This document shows, one piece after another, positions 18,620 through 27,414 of a stretch of 64,000 nucleotides of DNA; position 1 is the first letter of the stretch; the number at the start of each line of letters is the position of its first letter. The notes below the pieces were generated by a model. The model was not told the DNA's origin. It did no database searches and saw nothing but the letters and a program-made list of their open reading frames with translations. The DNA is from Tenericutes bacterium HGW-Tenericutes-1 (GTDB lineage: Bacteria; Bacillota_I; Bacilli_A; Izemoplasmatales; Hujiaoplasmataceae): assembly GCA_002839155.1 (NCBI GenBank), contig PGXM01000001.1:186001-250000 (forward strand). The letters run 5' to 3'. The position numbers were made by a program, and so were the translations under genes.

Positions 18620-18997
18620 TTATCTAACGCAAATTGCATCTATTTCTACTAGAACATCCTTAGGTAATCTCGCTACTTCAATCGCAGCTCTAGCGGGCTT
18701 ATGATCCTTAAAAAACTCTTGATATACTGAATTCATTTGTGAAAACATATTCATGTCTTTTAGATAAACTGTGCACTTAACGATATCAGTTACCTTAAAA
18801 CCAGCTTCTTCGATGATGCCTTTAATATTTTCTAGTGATTGTCGAGTTTGAGATGAAATGTCTGGGCCAACTAAAGTCATCGTTGATGGAACGAATGGAA
18901 TTTGACCAGATACATATAAAGTATCGTTTGTTTGAACAGCTTGAGAGTAAGGTCCGATTGCTGCTGGTGCATTATTTGTTTGAATAAATTTTAGCAT
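18620..18997 (-). CDS. ridA: RidA family enamine/imine deaminase
   Basis: RidA hydrolyses reactive enamines and imines, such as 2-aminoacrylate, released by PLP enzymes. The 125-aa protein has the family features APAAIGPYSQAV, LYVSGQIP, VKCTVYLKDM, and ARAAIEVARLPKDVLVEID (active-site Arg and Glu). The ATG at 18997 follows CGGAGGAT; an upstream in-frame start would add 14 residues without an SD. Its own promoter and terminator flank it, but its position upstream of an aminotransferase operon fits a detoxifying role there. Confidence 0.96.
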   Translation of the reverse strand: MLKFIQTNNAPAAIGPYSQAVQTNDTLYVSGQIPFVPSTMTLVGPDISSQTRQSLENIKGIIEEAGFKVTDIVKCTVYLKDMNMFSQMNSVYQEFFKDHKPARAAIEVARLPKDVLVEIDAICVR

Positions 18998-19027
18998 AAT
19001 TATTATCCTCCGATTTTCTACCCTTAG

Positions 19028-19056
19028 ATTATATAGCACTTATTTCAGAAAAACAA
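19028..19056 (-). promoter_or_regulatory. ridA promoter
   Basis: On the minus strand, TTGTTT (19051-19056) and TATAAT (19028-19033) are 17 bp apart, 30 bp upstream of the ridA ATG. Confidence 0.7.
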
Positions 19057-19122
19057 GAGTTTAAATTGTGGAATTTTCGTTTATTATTTAATAATAAATA
19101 TTTTTTTCATGTTCTCTTATTC

Positions 19123-19154
19123 AAAAAAAATGATTGACTTGAGAAAGCCAATCA
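19123..19154 (-). terminator. Terminator after deoB
   Basis: On the minus strand a 10-bp stem (TGATTGGCTT with AAGTCAATCA, one G-U pair) is followed by eight T residues. Confidence 0.9.
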
Positions 19155-19169
19155 CGTATCAAATATTAA

Positions 19170-20348
19170 TTATAATAGTTTCTTCAATAAGCTCTTGCCA
19201 TAGGCTGTTTGAGCAACATTGAAGTTGTCAGCAATCGTAGCTCCAAGATCCGCAAAAGTATCGCTATCAGGCAAAATACTGCCCTTAAAGTACCGGTTAT
19301 AAAAGAACATTGGAACATATTCTCTCGTATGGTCGGTTCCTGAATGTGTTGGGTCATTTCCATGATCAGCTGTAATAATTAACAAATCTTCTTCACCGAT
19401 TAATGGAAGTAAATTCCCTAGATCATGGTCAAATTCTTCTAAAGCATTTTTATATCCAATTGCATCACGACGGTGTCCGTATAATGCATCAAAATCAACG
19501 AGATTGACAAAACATAATCCCATGAAATCATCTTTTGCAATAGCCATCGTTTTTAACATTCCATCATGATTTGAGACAATTGAGTGATGCGCATTAATAC
19601 CAGACCCATTGAAGATATCACGAATTTTTCCCACTGAGATAACATCAAACCGAGACTCATCAAGGTAATTTAAAACCGTTTTTTCAGTTGGACTTAAAGC
19701 ATAATCATGACGGTTTGTCGTTCGTTTGAATCCATTGACTTCATCCCCTAAAAAAGGTCTAGCAATGATTCTTCCAACTTTCCACTCGTCTTTCATCATA
19801 ATCTCACGTGCTATGTGACAAATATGATAAAGTTCTTCAAGCGGTACTACTTGTTCGTGAGCAGCAATTTGTAAAACGGAGTCCGCACTGGTATAAACGA
19901 TTAACGCCCCTGTTTTCACATGCTCCGGCCCAAGTTCAACTAAGATTTCTGTTCCACTCGCTGCTTTATTTCCAATCACTTTTCTTCCGGTTTTTTTCTC
20001 CAATTCGTCAATCAATTCCTGAGGGAATCCCGTATCAGTAAATGTTTGGAATGGCGTTTCGGTTTTTATTCCGACAAATTCCCAGTGTCCCGTCATTGTG
20101 TCTTTACCATTGGATAGCTCTGCCATCTTTCCAACATTAGCTATTGGATTAACTACAGGCTTAACTCCTAATATTTCGGTTAAGTTCCCATAACCAAAAG
20201 ATTCTAATACTGGTAAAGATATTCCACCAGCGGCTCTTGATAAATTACCGATTGTGTTGCTACCGACGTCGCCAAATTTAATAGCATCAGGCATTGCCCC
20301 TACGCCAACAGAGTCCATGACGATTAAAAATATTCTTTTGTATTTCAT
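19170..20348 (-). CDS. deoB: Phosphopentomutase
   Basis: DeoB interconverts ribose-5-P and ribose-1-P (and the deoxy forms) in nucleoside salvage. The 392-aa protein of the alkaline-phosphatase superfamily has IVMDSVGVGAMPDA (metal Asp), KDTMTGHWEF (phosphorylated Thr), HEQVVP and the metal-binding ITADHGNDPTHSGTDHTREY. Its start overlaps the xerD stop by 4 bp (ATGA). The xerD-deoB order matches Bacillus. It is the last gene before a terminator. Confidence 0.97.
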   Translation of the reverse strand: MKYKRIFLIVMDSVGVGAMPDAIKFGDVGSNTIGNLSRAAGGISLPVLESFGYGNLTEILGVKPVVNPIANVGKMAELSNGKDTMTGHWEFVGIKTETPFQTFTDTGFPQELIDELEKKTGRKVIGNKAASGTEILVELGPEHVKTGALIVYTSADSVLQIAAHEQVVPLEELYHICHIAREIMMKDEWKVGRIIARPFLGDEVNGFKRTTNRHDYALSPTEKTVLNYLDESRFDVISVGKIRDIFNGSGINAHHSIVSNHDGMLKTMAIAKDDFMGLCFVNLVDFDALYGHRRDAIGYKNALEEFDHDLGNLLPLIGEEDLLIITADHGNDPTHSGTDHTREYVPMFFYNRYFKGSILPDSDTFADLGATIADNFNVAQTAYGKSLLKKLL

Positions 20349-21268
20349 TTTATAACTTCCTTTCGATTCGCACGAGGATGTGCGGATTGGTATGCATTTT
20401 GTAAGTGTTGTTTTGAGATATGCGTATAATTTTCAGTCGTCATGATATCCTCATGACCAAGCAGCTCTTGAACAGCCCTAAGATCAGCGCCATTTTCTAA
20501 CAAGTGAGTTGCGAAAGAATGTCTTAATGTATGAGGAGAAATCGATTTTTCTATCCCGGCGGTTTGAGCCAAATTTTGGATAATCTTATAAAATCCGACC
20601 CTTGAAAGTCTTTGTCCAGTCCGATTGACAAATAACATGTCTTTGCCTTCTGGATGAATTAATGGTCTTGAATCAACAAGATATTTTCTTAAAGCAATTA
20701 CTGCATTTTCACCTAAAGGAACAATTCTTTCTTTTGATCCTTTTCCAACTATTTTAACCAATGAATTGTTTAAATGCAAGTCCGATATCTTTAAATTAAT
20801 TAATTCAGAGACTCTTAGTCCTGAACCATAAGCTAATTCAATCATCGCAAGATTTCGAATCTCAAGAATTTTTGATTCACCCTTGGCGGCTTCTATGAGT
20901 TTCATAATCTCTTCTTGATTTAAAACTACGGGTAAAGCATTGGTCACTTTCGGTTGTGAAATTGATAAGATAATATTATCATCACAAAGTTTCTCAGAAA
21001 CTAAATAATGGTGAAACGACTTAATCGCTGAGAGTTTTCTTGCGATTGACCTAGCAGTTAGTTCTGCGCGTTTTAGATGATTTAAATAGTTTAAGGCATG
21101 CTGTTTTTCAATTCGGTCAGGTTTGGTAATATGATATTGTTTATCCATAAACTGAATATAATCGAGTAAATCATTCTGATAAGAAATGATGGTGTTTTTT
21201 GCAAGATTTTTTGTAATTTTCAAATAGTAAATGTATTCTTTTAAAAATCCCTCTAACAATTCAATCAC
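20345..21268 (-). CDS. xerD: Tyrosine recombinase XerD
   Basis: XerD resolves chromosome dimers at dif. The 307-aa protein has an N-terminal SAM-like core-binding domain (about 5-90). The catalytic domain contains R (GSGLRVSEL), K (VGKGSKERIVPL), H-x-x-R (HTLRHSFATHL), H (LGHEDIMTTENY) and the nucleophilic Tyr in NYTHIS. Its housekeeping context (hemW upstream, deoB downstream) argues for the chromosomal Xer enzyme rather than a phage integrase. Whether a XerC partner exists elsewhere is not known. Confidence 0.93.
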   Translation of the reverse strand: MIELLEGFLKEYIYYLKITKNLAKNTIISYQNDLLDYIQFMDKQYHITKPDRIEKQHALNYLNHLKRAELTARSIARKLSAIKSFHHYLVSEKLCDDNIILSISQPKVTNALPVVLNQEEIMKLIEAAKGESKILEIRNLAMIELAYGSGLRVSELINLKISDLHLNNSLVKIVGKGSKERIVPLGENAVIALRKYLVDSRPLIHPEGKDMLFVNRTGQRLSRVGFYKIIQNLAQTAGIEKSISPHTLRHSFATHLLENGADLRAVQELLGHEDIMTTENYTHISKQHLQNAYQSAHPRANRKEVIK

Positions 21269-21274
21269 TCCTTA

Positions 21275-22387
21275 CTAGATAAAACTTCGTTCAACGTAAT
21301 TCAGTAGTAGCATGCCCTTTTGAGTTAATTTTAAATAATCATTTTCAACGACTAATAAATGATCTTCGATATTTTTTAATATCTTTGGATAAAGCATCAA
21401 TGGATTGATTAAAAAACGATTGGATACAGCTGTCAAATTGACACCTTCAACTTTTCTAAGTCCCATCAGAAAAGTTTCTTGAATTAAGTCACATGCATCA
21501 TAAGATTCAATTCCGCAATGATTATTTTCCACATTCAAAAGATACTCTTTAATGTGCGTTGAATTATGAAATCTTTTGGTATCGACTTGTGAATGAGCTC
21601 CCATACCGATTCCTAAATATTCATCTAAATTCCAATATGCCAAATTATGTTTTGATTCATATCCTTTTAAGGCAAAATTACTAATTTCATAGTGATTATA
21701 ACCATTCTTGGGTAATTCATCTAACAAATATTCATACATCGATGCATCGGTGTCTTCATCAATTAATGCAACTTCATGGTTGATATAGTCATGGTATAAT
21801 TTGGTTTTTGGTTCGAGAATTAACGCATAAAATGATAAATGAGTGGGTTTAAGTGACAACGCATAACGTAAGTCACGTTTTAATTCTTCCATCGTTTGTT
21901 GGGGCCAAGCATAGATAAAATCAAGATTAATATTATGAAATCCATGACGATGAAGCAGTGATACCGCCTCTTCTACTTGATGAATCGTATGCGAGCGATT
22001 CATCGCTTTTAAATGGAGTGGATTACTTGATTCTACTCCCAAGCTTAGACGAGTGACATGATACTTCTTCAGTAGCATTACTAATTCTTCACTGATATCA
22101 TTAGGGTTCGCTTCCATACCAAATTCTTTGAGTGATTTTAAATTAAAAAGATGAGAAAGTTTTATCAATAACTTCTGTAATAATTCGATAGGTAAAGCTG
22201 AAGGTGTTCCTCCACCTATATGGATAGTTTCAATGTTCGTCAAATCTTGTGAGTAATAATCGAGTTCTTTAATTAATGCTTCGGTGTATTCCAACATTAA
22301 AGAAGGATTGCCAACTAATTTAGCAAAATCACAATAGGTACAAATTTGTTTACAAAAAGGTATGTGAATATAAAGACTTTTAATCAT
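21275..22387 (-). CDS. hemW: Radical SAM protein HemW (heme chaperone-like)
   Basis: HemW proteins are radical SAM relatives of HemN that bind heme and have been linked to heme delivery. The 370-aa protein has the cluster motif CKQICTYC (Cys12, 16, 19), IHIGGGTPSAL, and a HemN C-terminal domain. The CxxxCxxC-Asp-Phe pattern fits HemW rather than true HemN. It follows lepA as in Bacillus but is separated from it by a terminator, and two palindromes lie in its upstream region. The SD is GGTGAT. Confidence 0.92.
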   Translation of the reverse strand: MIKSLYIHIPFCKQICTYCDFAKLVGNPSLMLEYTEALIKELDYYSQDLTNIETIHIGGGTPSALPIELLQKLLIKLSHLFNLKSLKEFGMEANPNDISEELVMLLKKYHVTRLSLGVESSNPLHLKAMNRSHTIHQVEEAVSLLHRHGFHNINLDFIYAWPQQTMEELKRDLRYALSLKPTHLSFYALILEPKTKLYHDYINHEVALIDEDTDASMYEYLLDELPKNGYNHYEISNFALKGYESKHNLAYWNLDEYLGIGMGAHSQVDTKRFHNSTHIKEYLLNVENNHCGIESYDACDLIQETFLMGLRKVEGVNLTAVSNRFLINPLMLYPKILKNIEDHLLVVENDYLKLTQKGMLLLNYVERSFI

Positions 22388-22398
22388 AAGATCACCGT

Positions 22399-22416
22399 TA
22401 TTATGTTAACATAATA
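22399..22416. promoter_or_regulatory. 18-bp perfect palindrome upstream of hemW
   Basis: TATTATGTTAACATAATA is fully self-complementary and sits 11 bp upstream of the hemW start, next to the SD. It could be an operator or an mRNA hairpin. Confidence 0.4.
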
Positions 22417-22426
22417 TCTTAAAAAT

Positions 22427-22440
22427 GTATATTGATATAC
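22427..22440. promoter_or_regulatory. Second palindrome upstream of hemW
   Basis: GTATATTGATATAC is a 6-2-6 inverted repeat located 10 bp from the first palindrome, in a region where a hemW promoter would lie. Confidence 0.3.
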
Positions 22441-22450
22441 TTAAAATGGT

Positions 22451-22482
22451 AAAAAAAGGATGACGATTAATCCTCATCATCC
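22451..22482 (-). terminator. Terminator overlapping the lepA 3' end
   Basis: On the minus strand, GGATGA and TCATCC pair and seven T residues follow. The 5' arm is within the last lepA codons. Confidence 0.7.
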
Positions 22483-24296
22483 AATGATAAAACACTCATA
22501 AATGCTTCTTGAGGGATTTCTACGGATCCAACTGATTTCATCCGTTTCTTTCCTTCTTTTTGTTTTTCAAGTAACTTTTTCTTTCGAGAGATGTCGCCAC
22601 CATAACATTTCGCTAATACGTCTTTACGCATTGCCTTAATGTTAGATCTTGCGATAACTTTTGAACCAATGGCTGCTTGAACAGGAATTTCAAACAATTG
22701 CTTCGGAATTAGATTCTTTAATCTGCTGCACATTTTGCTTCCCCGTTCATAAGCGAATTCTTGATGAACAATCATCGCTAAAGCGTCAACGGGCTCACTG
22801 TTTAATAAAATGTCGAGTTTTACAAGTTTAGATTCCTTGTATCCTGATAGTTCATAGTCTAAAGAAGCATACCCTTTCGTCGATGATTTTAATTTATCGA
22901 AGAAATCGAAAATGATTTCTGAAAGGGGAATATCATAAATTAATTCGACGCGGTTCGCAGAAATGTATTGCATATCTTTGAACGTTCCGCGTTTTCTTTG
23001 ACAAAGTTCCATGATATTTCCAACGTACTCAGAAGGTGTTATAATCGTGGCTTTCACATAAGGTTCTTCAATATGATGAACACGTCCTAAATCCGGTAAC
23101 ATCGCAGGATTATCAATATCGACAATCTTTTTGTCATTTAAGACAACACGGTAATTTACCGAGGGTGCTGTCGCAATGACATTTTGATTGAATTCACGGT
23201 CTAAACGTTCTTGGAAGATTTCCATGTGTAACAACCCTAAGAACCCAACTCGGAAGCCAAAGCCTAAAGCACTTGACGTTTCTGGTTCATATTGCAATGA
23301 AGCATCCGATAATTTTAATTTATCCAAAGATTCTCTTAAGGTTGAATAATCACTTGCATCGACTGGATAAATACCACAGTAAACCATCGGTGTTAATTTT
23401 CGGTATCCTGGCAGTGGGGACACCGCTTGTTCAAAGGCATGGGTAATTGTATCACCGACATGGATGGTTTCAATGTTTTTAATGGCAGCCGTTAAGAAAC
23501 CAACATCACCCGTCGCAAGAAATTCTCTTGATTCTTCTTTTGGGGTATATACACCCAAATCAATAATCTCATATTCTGCATTTGTCGCCATCATCTTAAT
23601 CTTATCGCCTTTACGGATAATCCCGTTTACGACTCGAATCAAAGGAATGACGCCACGATAAGCATCATAATAAGAATCAAAGATTAATGCTTGTAAAGGA
23701 GCATCCAAATCTCCTGTAGGAGATGGTACATTTTTTACAATTGATTCTAAGATTTCAGAAATTCCGATTCCCGCCTTAGCCGATGCTAAAATAGCATCTT
23801 TTCCATCGAGCCCAATCGTATCTTCCATTTCTTGGATAACTTTTACCGGGTCGGCGTTCGGTAAGTCGATTTTATTGATAACTGGAATAATTTCTAGGTT
23901 GTTATCAAGCGCTAAATAAACGTTCGCTAACGTTTGAGCTTCTATGCCTTGAGAAGCATCAATAACTAATATTGCACCATCACACGCTGCTAAAGACCTT
24001 GAAACTTCATAGGTGAAATCGACATGCCCTGGTGTATCGATTAAATGAAAAATATAATTGTCACCATTTTTTGCTTTATATTGTAATTCAACGGAATTCA
24101 GTTTAATGGTAATGCCTCGTTCTCTTTCAAGGTCCATTGAATCTAGTAATTGATTTTTCATTTCTCGCATTGGGACCGCTGAAGTTGATTCGAGAATGCG
24201 GTCAGCGAGCGTGGATTTACCATGATCGATGTGGGCAATAATCGAGAAGTTTCTAATGTGCTTTTGTCGCAATTTTAATAGATCTTGGTTACTCAC
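22467..24296 (-). CDS. lepA: Elongation factor 4 (LepA)
   Basis: LepA/EF4 is a ribosome-binding translational GTPase. It has G1 (AHIDHGKST), G3 (DTPGHVDF) and G4 (NKIDLPNA). It also has EF-G-like domains and the LepA-specific C-terminal domain ([20 protein letters not shown]). Start codons are unclear: GTG at 24305 overlaps the SD-like AAAGGGTGAGG, and GTG at 24296 is preferred, giving 609 aa. Downstream lies hemW, as in Bacillus. Confidence 0.96.
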   Translation of the reverse strand: MSNQDLLKLRQKHIRNFSIIAHIDHGKSTLADRILESTSAVPMREMKNQLLDSMDLERERGITIKLNSVELQYKAKNGDNYIFHLIDTPGHVDFTYEVSRSLAACDGAILVIDASQGIEAQTLANVYLALDNNLEIIPVINKIDLPNADPVKVIQEMEDTIGLDGKDAILASAKAGIGISEILESIVKNVPSPTGDLDAPLQALIFDSYYDAYRGVIPLIRVVNGIIRKGDKIKMMATNAEYEIIDLGVYTPKEESREFLATGDVGFLTAAIKNIETIHVGDTITHAFEQAVSPLPGYRKLTPMVYCGIYPVDASDYSTLRESLDKLKLSDASLQYEPETSSALGFGFRVGFLGLLHMEIFQERLDREFNQNVIATAPSVNYRVVLNDKKIVDIDNPAMLPDLGRVHHIEEPYVKATIITPSEYVGNIMELCQRKRGTFKDMQYISANRVELIYDIPLSEIIFDFFDKLKSSTKGYASLDYELSGYKESKLVKLDILLNSEPVDALAMIVHQEFAYERGSKMCSRLKNLIPKQLFEIPVQAAIGSKVIARSNIKAMRKDVLAKCYGGDISRKKKLLEKQKEGKKRMKSVGSVEIPQEAFMSVLSLDDED

Positions 24297-24363
24297 TAGC
24301 CTCACCCTTTCTTAAATTTCTTATGCTGCTTAATTTTACACTATATTGCTGTATTTTTCAATG

Positions 24364-24393
24364 AAAAAAGCATAAACATTGTCTATGCTTTTT
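24364..24393 (-). terminator. Terminator after rnpB
   Basis: On the minus strand, AAAGCATA and TATGCTTT pair and are followed by T residues, directly after the RNase P RNA. Confidence 0.88.
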
Positions 24394-24395
24394 AA

Positions 24396-24749
24396 AAAGT
24401 GCCAGGTTATCTGTAAGCCATGTTCTGTTCCTCTTACGAGGTGGCAATCATTTATCTGCGACGTGAGTCGCCAGTCGGCTGAATTGAATTCTTCGCCTTC
24501 CGTGCCCCTACCAAATTTGGGTTTCTAGCTTGAGGGGTTTACCGCGTTTCATTCATGCATATTTTGCATGAGTCGTCTCTGTGGCACCTTAGGGGTATAG
24601 GGCCTTTGAAATCCCGTTTCCCGCCGTCACCATTGCTGGTGCCTGAACTTATTTGTTCGTTCAGCACAATCACTACAAGCATCTCAGCCTGTGCTAGCAT
24701 GGACTTTCCTAACACTTGCGTGCTCGATTGCCCAATAACCTGACACTTT
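24396..24749 (-). ncRNA. rnpB: RNase P RNA, type B
   Basis: The catalytic RNA that removes tRNA 5' leaders lies on the minus strand. The two ends pair as P1 (AGTGTCAGGTTAT with ATAACCTGGCACT). Conserved cores are present: TAGGAAAGTCCATGC near the 5' end, GAAACGCGGTAAACCCC in the middle, and ACAGAACATGGCTTACAG near the 3' end. About 350 nt and the overall arrangement fit type B of Bacillota and Mollicutes. It fills almost the whole gap between lepA and pnp. Confidence 0.96.
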
Positions 24750-24750
24750 T

Positions 24751-24759
24751 ATTATATCA
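24751..24759 (-). promoter_or_regulatory. rnpB promoter (extended -10)
   Basis: On the minus strand TGATATAAT lies directly before the P1 stem. The upstream part of the promoter falls within the last codons of pnp. Confidence 0.6.
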
Positions 24760-24764
24760 CAAGA

Positions 24765-26888
24765 TTATTTTGAAATTGCTTCAAGTAATACTTTGCGAGA
24801 TAAATCTACGCGACCTTTTTCATCGACGCCAATAACTTTAACAGCGATGATATCACCAAGTTTAACCACGTCTTCTACTTTCGCTACACGTTCTTTAGCG
24901 ATTTGAGAGATATGACATAAACCATCTTGTCCTGGCCAAAGTTCAACGAATGCGCCGAATTTTTCAATTCTAACGACTTTACCATTGTAGACTTCGCCAA
25001 CTTCAACAGAGCGGATGATATCTTCAATCATCTTCATCGCTTGATTAATGAAGAACATATCGGTATGCATGAATATGACTCTACCATCTTGTTCGATATC
25101 GATTTTAACATTATTGCATTTTTCAATAATGCTTGTAATTGTTTTTCCACCAGAACCAATAACGTCACGAATTTTATCGGGATTGATTCTCATCATTTTA
25201 ACTTTTGGAGCGTATTGATTCAATTCTTCACGTGGTGTAGATATAACTGAATCCATCACGTCAAGAATTTGTAAACGAGCGGTCTTAGCTTGAGCAAGTG
25301 CTTCTTTTAAAATTTGACGGCTAATACCTGAAATTTTGATATCCATTTGAAGGGCCGTGATGCCAGTTCTAGTACCAGCAACTTTGAAATCCATATCACC
25401 AAAATGATCTTCTAAGCCTTGAATGTCAGTTAAAATCGTATAGTGTTCATCTTTTTTAACAAGACCCATCGCAATACCAGCTACTTGTGCTTTGATGGGA
25501 ACACCGGCTGCCATTAATGATAATGAGCCAGCGCAAATCGTTGCTTGTGATGATGAACCGTTAGATTCTAAAACTTCACCAACGACTCTAATGGTATATG
25601 GGAATGTTTCTTCATCAGGAATGACTTGGAGTAACGCTCTTTCGCCTAAAGCTCCATGACCGATTTCACGGCGTCCAGGAGACATATAACGACCAGTGGA
25701 TCCAACAGAGAATTGTGGGAAGTTATAATGAAGCATAAAACGTTTGCCTTCTTCAATGGAAACACCATCGATGATTTGAGCTTCGCCTAATGCACCTAAT
25801 GTGGTAACACCTAAAACTTGAGTTTGTCCACGGGTGAATAAAGCAGAGCCATGGGTTCTTTCAAATAAATCAATTTCAGCAGCTAATGGACGGACTTCAT
25901 CGGTTTTTCGGCCATCAGGACGAATTTTATCTACGGTAATCAAACGACGAACTTCGTTGACTTGAATTTCTTCTAAAACGCGGCTGACATAGGCAATTTT
26001 AACTTTAGTATCTTCTTTATCTAGCCCTTCAGCTTTGTATTTTGCTTCCATGATTTCAATAATTTCTTCTTCAATGGCACGAATTGCATCGCCTCTAGCA
26101 AGTTTTTCATGAATTGATACGGATTTAACAATTCTACCAGCTTCTAATTCATAAACAGCCGTACGAATGTCTTCAGGAACGTTATCAACTTCAACGACGA
26201 TCGTTGGTTTTCCATATGCCGCAATAATTTCTTCTTGGAAAGCAACTAATTCTTTAATTTTTTCATGGGCGAACATAATCGCGTCAAGCATGTCATCTTC
26301 ACTGACTTGTTTAGCACCAGCTTCAACCATGTTAACGGCATTTTTCGTACCAGCAACAGTTAAATCTAAATCAGAAGCCGCTAATTGTTCAACGGTTGGA
26401 TTGCAAATGAATTCACCATTGAGTTTTGCGACAACAACGCCAGCGACAGGTCCATTGAATGGAACGCCACCTAATCCTAAAGCTAAACTTGATCCAAATA
26501 AAGCAGCCATATCAGGTGCGTAATCTGGGTTCGTTGATAACACTGTATTTATAATTTGAACTTCATAACGGAAATTGTCATCAAACAACGGACGAATTGG
26601 ACGGTCGATAGCTCTCGCTGCCAATGTTTCGCGTTCAGATGGACGACCTTCACGACGTAAGAAACCACCAGGGATCTTACCCGCTGAATAAAGTTTTTCC
26701 GTGTATAATACCATTAACGGAAAGAAATCTTGTGTTGTTGGTTTATCACCAATAACAGCGACTGATAATACGGCTGTGTCAGCGTAGCGAACTAACGCTG
26801 CACCCGTTGCTTGTTTTGCGAGTTGACCAATTTCTACGACGAGTTTGGCACCGGCAAATTCTCTTTGTAATACGACTTTTTCACTCAT
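24765..26888 (-). CDS. pnp: Polyribonucleotide nucleotidyltransferase (PNPase)
   Basis: PNPase degrades RNA 3' to 5' by phosphorolysis. The protein has two RNase PH domains linked by a helical domain, then KH ([11 protein letters not shown]) and S1 ([20 protein letters not shown]) at the C-terminus. The ATG at 26888 follows AGAGGG and gives 707 aa, the usual length; an earlier in-frame start would add 22 unusual residues. It follows rpsO as in most bacteria, and its leader holds a perfect hairpin (26911-26929). Confidence 0.97.
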   Translation of the reverse strand: MSEKVVLQREFAGAKLVVEIGQLAKQATGAALVRYADTAVLSVAVIGDKPTTQDFFPLMVLYTEKLYSAGKIPGGFLRREGRPSERETLAARAIDRPIRPLFDDNFRYEVQIINTVLSTNPDYAPDMAALFGSSLALGLGGVPFNGPVAGVVVAKLNGEFICNPTVEQLAASDLDLTVAGTKNAVNMVEAGAKQVSEDDMLDAIMFAHEKIKELVAFQEEIIAAYGKPTIVVEVDNVPEDIRTAVYELEAGRIVKSVSIHEKLARGDAIRAIEEEIIEIMEAKYKAEGLDKEDTKVKIAYVSRVLEEIQVNEVRRLITVDKIRPDGRKTDEVRPLAAEIDLFERTHGSALFTRGQTQVLGVTTLGALGEAQIIDGVSIEEGKRFMLHYNFPQFSVGSTGRYMSPGRREIGHGALGERALLQVIPDEETFPYTIRVVGEVLESNGSSSQATICAGSLSLMAAGVPIKAQVAGIAMGLVKKDEHYTILTDIQGLEDHFGDMDFKVAGTRTGITALQMDIKISGISRQILKEALAQAKTARLQILDVMDSVISTPREELNQYAPKVKMMRINPDKIRDVIGSGGKTITSIIEKCNNVKIDIEQDGRVIFMHTDMFFINQAMKMIEDIIRSVEVGEVYNGKVVRIEKFGAFVELWPGQDGLCHISQIAKERVAKVEDVVKLGDIIAVKVIGVDEKGRVDLSRKVLLEAISK

Positions 26889-26910
26889 TTTATATACCCT
26901 CTTCTCCCTA

Positions 26911-26929
26911 CCAAATATCCCATATTTGG
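26911..26929 (-). promoter_or_regulatory. Hairpin in the pnp leader
   Basis: CCAAATAT and ATATTTGG form an 8-bp stem with a 3-nt loop, 22 nt upstream of the pnp start. There is no T tract. By analogy with E. coli pnp it may be an RNase cleavage or autoregulation site; this is inference. Confidence 0.4.
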
Positions 26930-26988
26930 CCTCTTTTGATTCTATTTTTATCATTTTTTTTTAGAAAAAAATGAAATAAACAAATAAT

Positions 26989-27014
26989 AAGCACCCAAAC
27001 TTCTTTGGGTGCTT
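26989..27014 (-). terminator. Hairpin after rpsO (attenuator or terminator)
   Basis: AAGCACCCAAA and TTTGGGTGCTT form an 11-bp stem between rpsO and pnp. The following tract (ATTATTTG) is T-poor, so partial readthrough into pnp or RNA processing is likely. Confidence 0.7.
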
Positions 27015-27024
27015 GTTCTTTAAA

Positions 27025-27294
27025 CTATCGACGTAATCCGAGTTTTTCGATTAAAGCTAAATAGCGTTCAGGCGAAATTGACTTTAAATAATCAAGTAAA
27101 CTTCTTCTGTTACTAACTTTCATCAATAATCCGCGTTTTGAATGATAATCGTGCTTATGTACTAATAAGTGCGAATTCAATGTCGTGATTTCTTCGGTTA
27201 GTAATGCGATTTGAACTTCTGGTGAACCAGTGTCGCCCTCTTTAAATTGATAAAGTTTAACGATTTCTGCAGTTCTTTCTTTGCTTAGTGCCAT
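27025..27294 (-). CDS. rpsO: Ribosomal protein S15
   Basis: S15 is a primary 16S rRNA binding protein. It has 89 aa, the normal length, with [40 protein letters not shown] and LLDYLKS. The SD GGAGGAAATATC precedes the ATG. It has a strong promoter and a structured leader of about 75 nt upstream, and pnp follows. Confidence 0.98.
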   Translation of the reverse strand: MALSKERTAEIVKLYQFKEGDTGSPEVQIALLTEEITTLNSHLLVHKHDYHSKRGLLMKVSNRRSLLDYLKSISPERYLALIEKLGLRR

Positions 27295-27320
27295 GATATT
27301 TCCTCCTTATATTTTAACTT

Positions 27321-27363
27321 ACCTAGATCCGAAGCAAACGTTGGAGTGTCGATTGTTCCAGGT
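27321..27363 (-). promoter_or_regulatory. Structured rpsO leader, possible S15 autoregulatory element
   Basis: On the minus strand, ACCTGGA and TCTAGGT pair (one G-U) and enclose about 29 nt that can form a further short stem, just upstream of the rpsO SD. S15 represses its own mRNA in several bacteria by binding such leaders; membership of a known S15 leader class was not tested. Confidence 0.4.
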
Positions 27364-27378
27364 TTAGGCGCGATGATT

Positions 27379-27407
27379 ATTATAACATAATAGATAATAA
27401 TATGCAA
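27379..27407 (-). promoter_or_regulatory. rpsO promoter
   Basis: On the minus strand, TTGCAT (27402-27407) and TATAAT (27379-27384) are 17 bp apart. The leader is about 75 nt. Confidence 0.75.
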
Positions 27408-27414
27408 GCAATAT

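Noticed and set aside
20345-21268. Phage or integron integrase
   Set aside because: The housekeeping context and XerD-like sequence favour chromosomal dimer resolution; no att-like repeats or phage genes are seen.
24555-24743. 62-codon plus-strand frame in the lepA-pnp gap
   Set aside because: It lies on the reverse strand of the RNase P RNA and has no SD or family resemblance.
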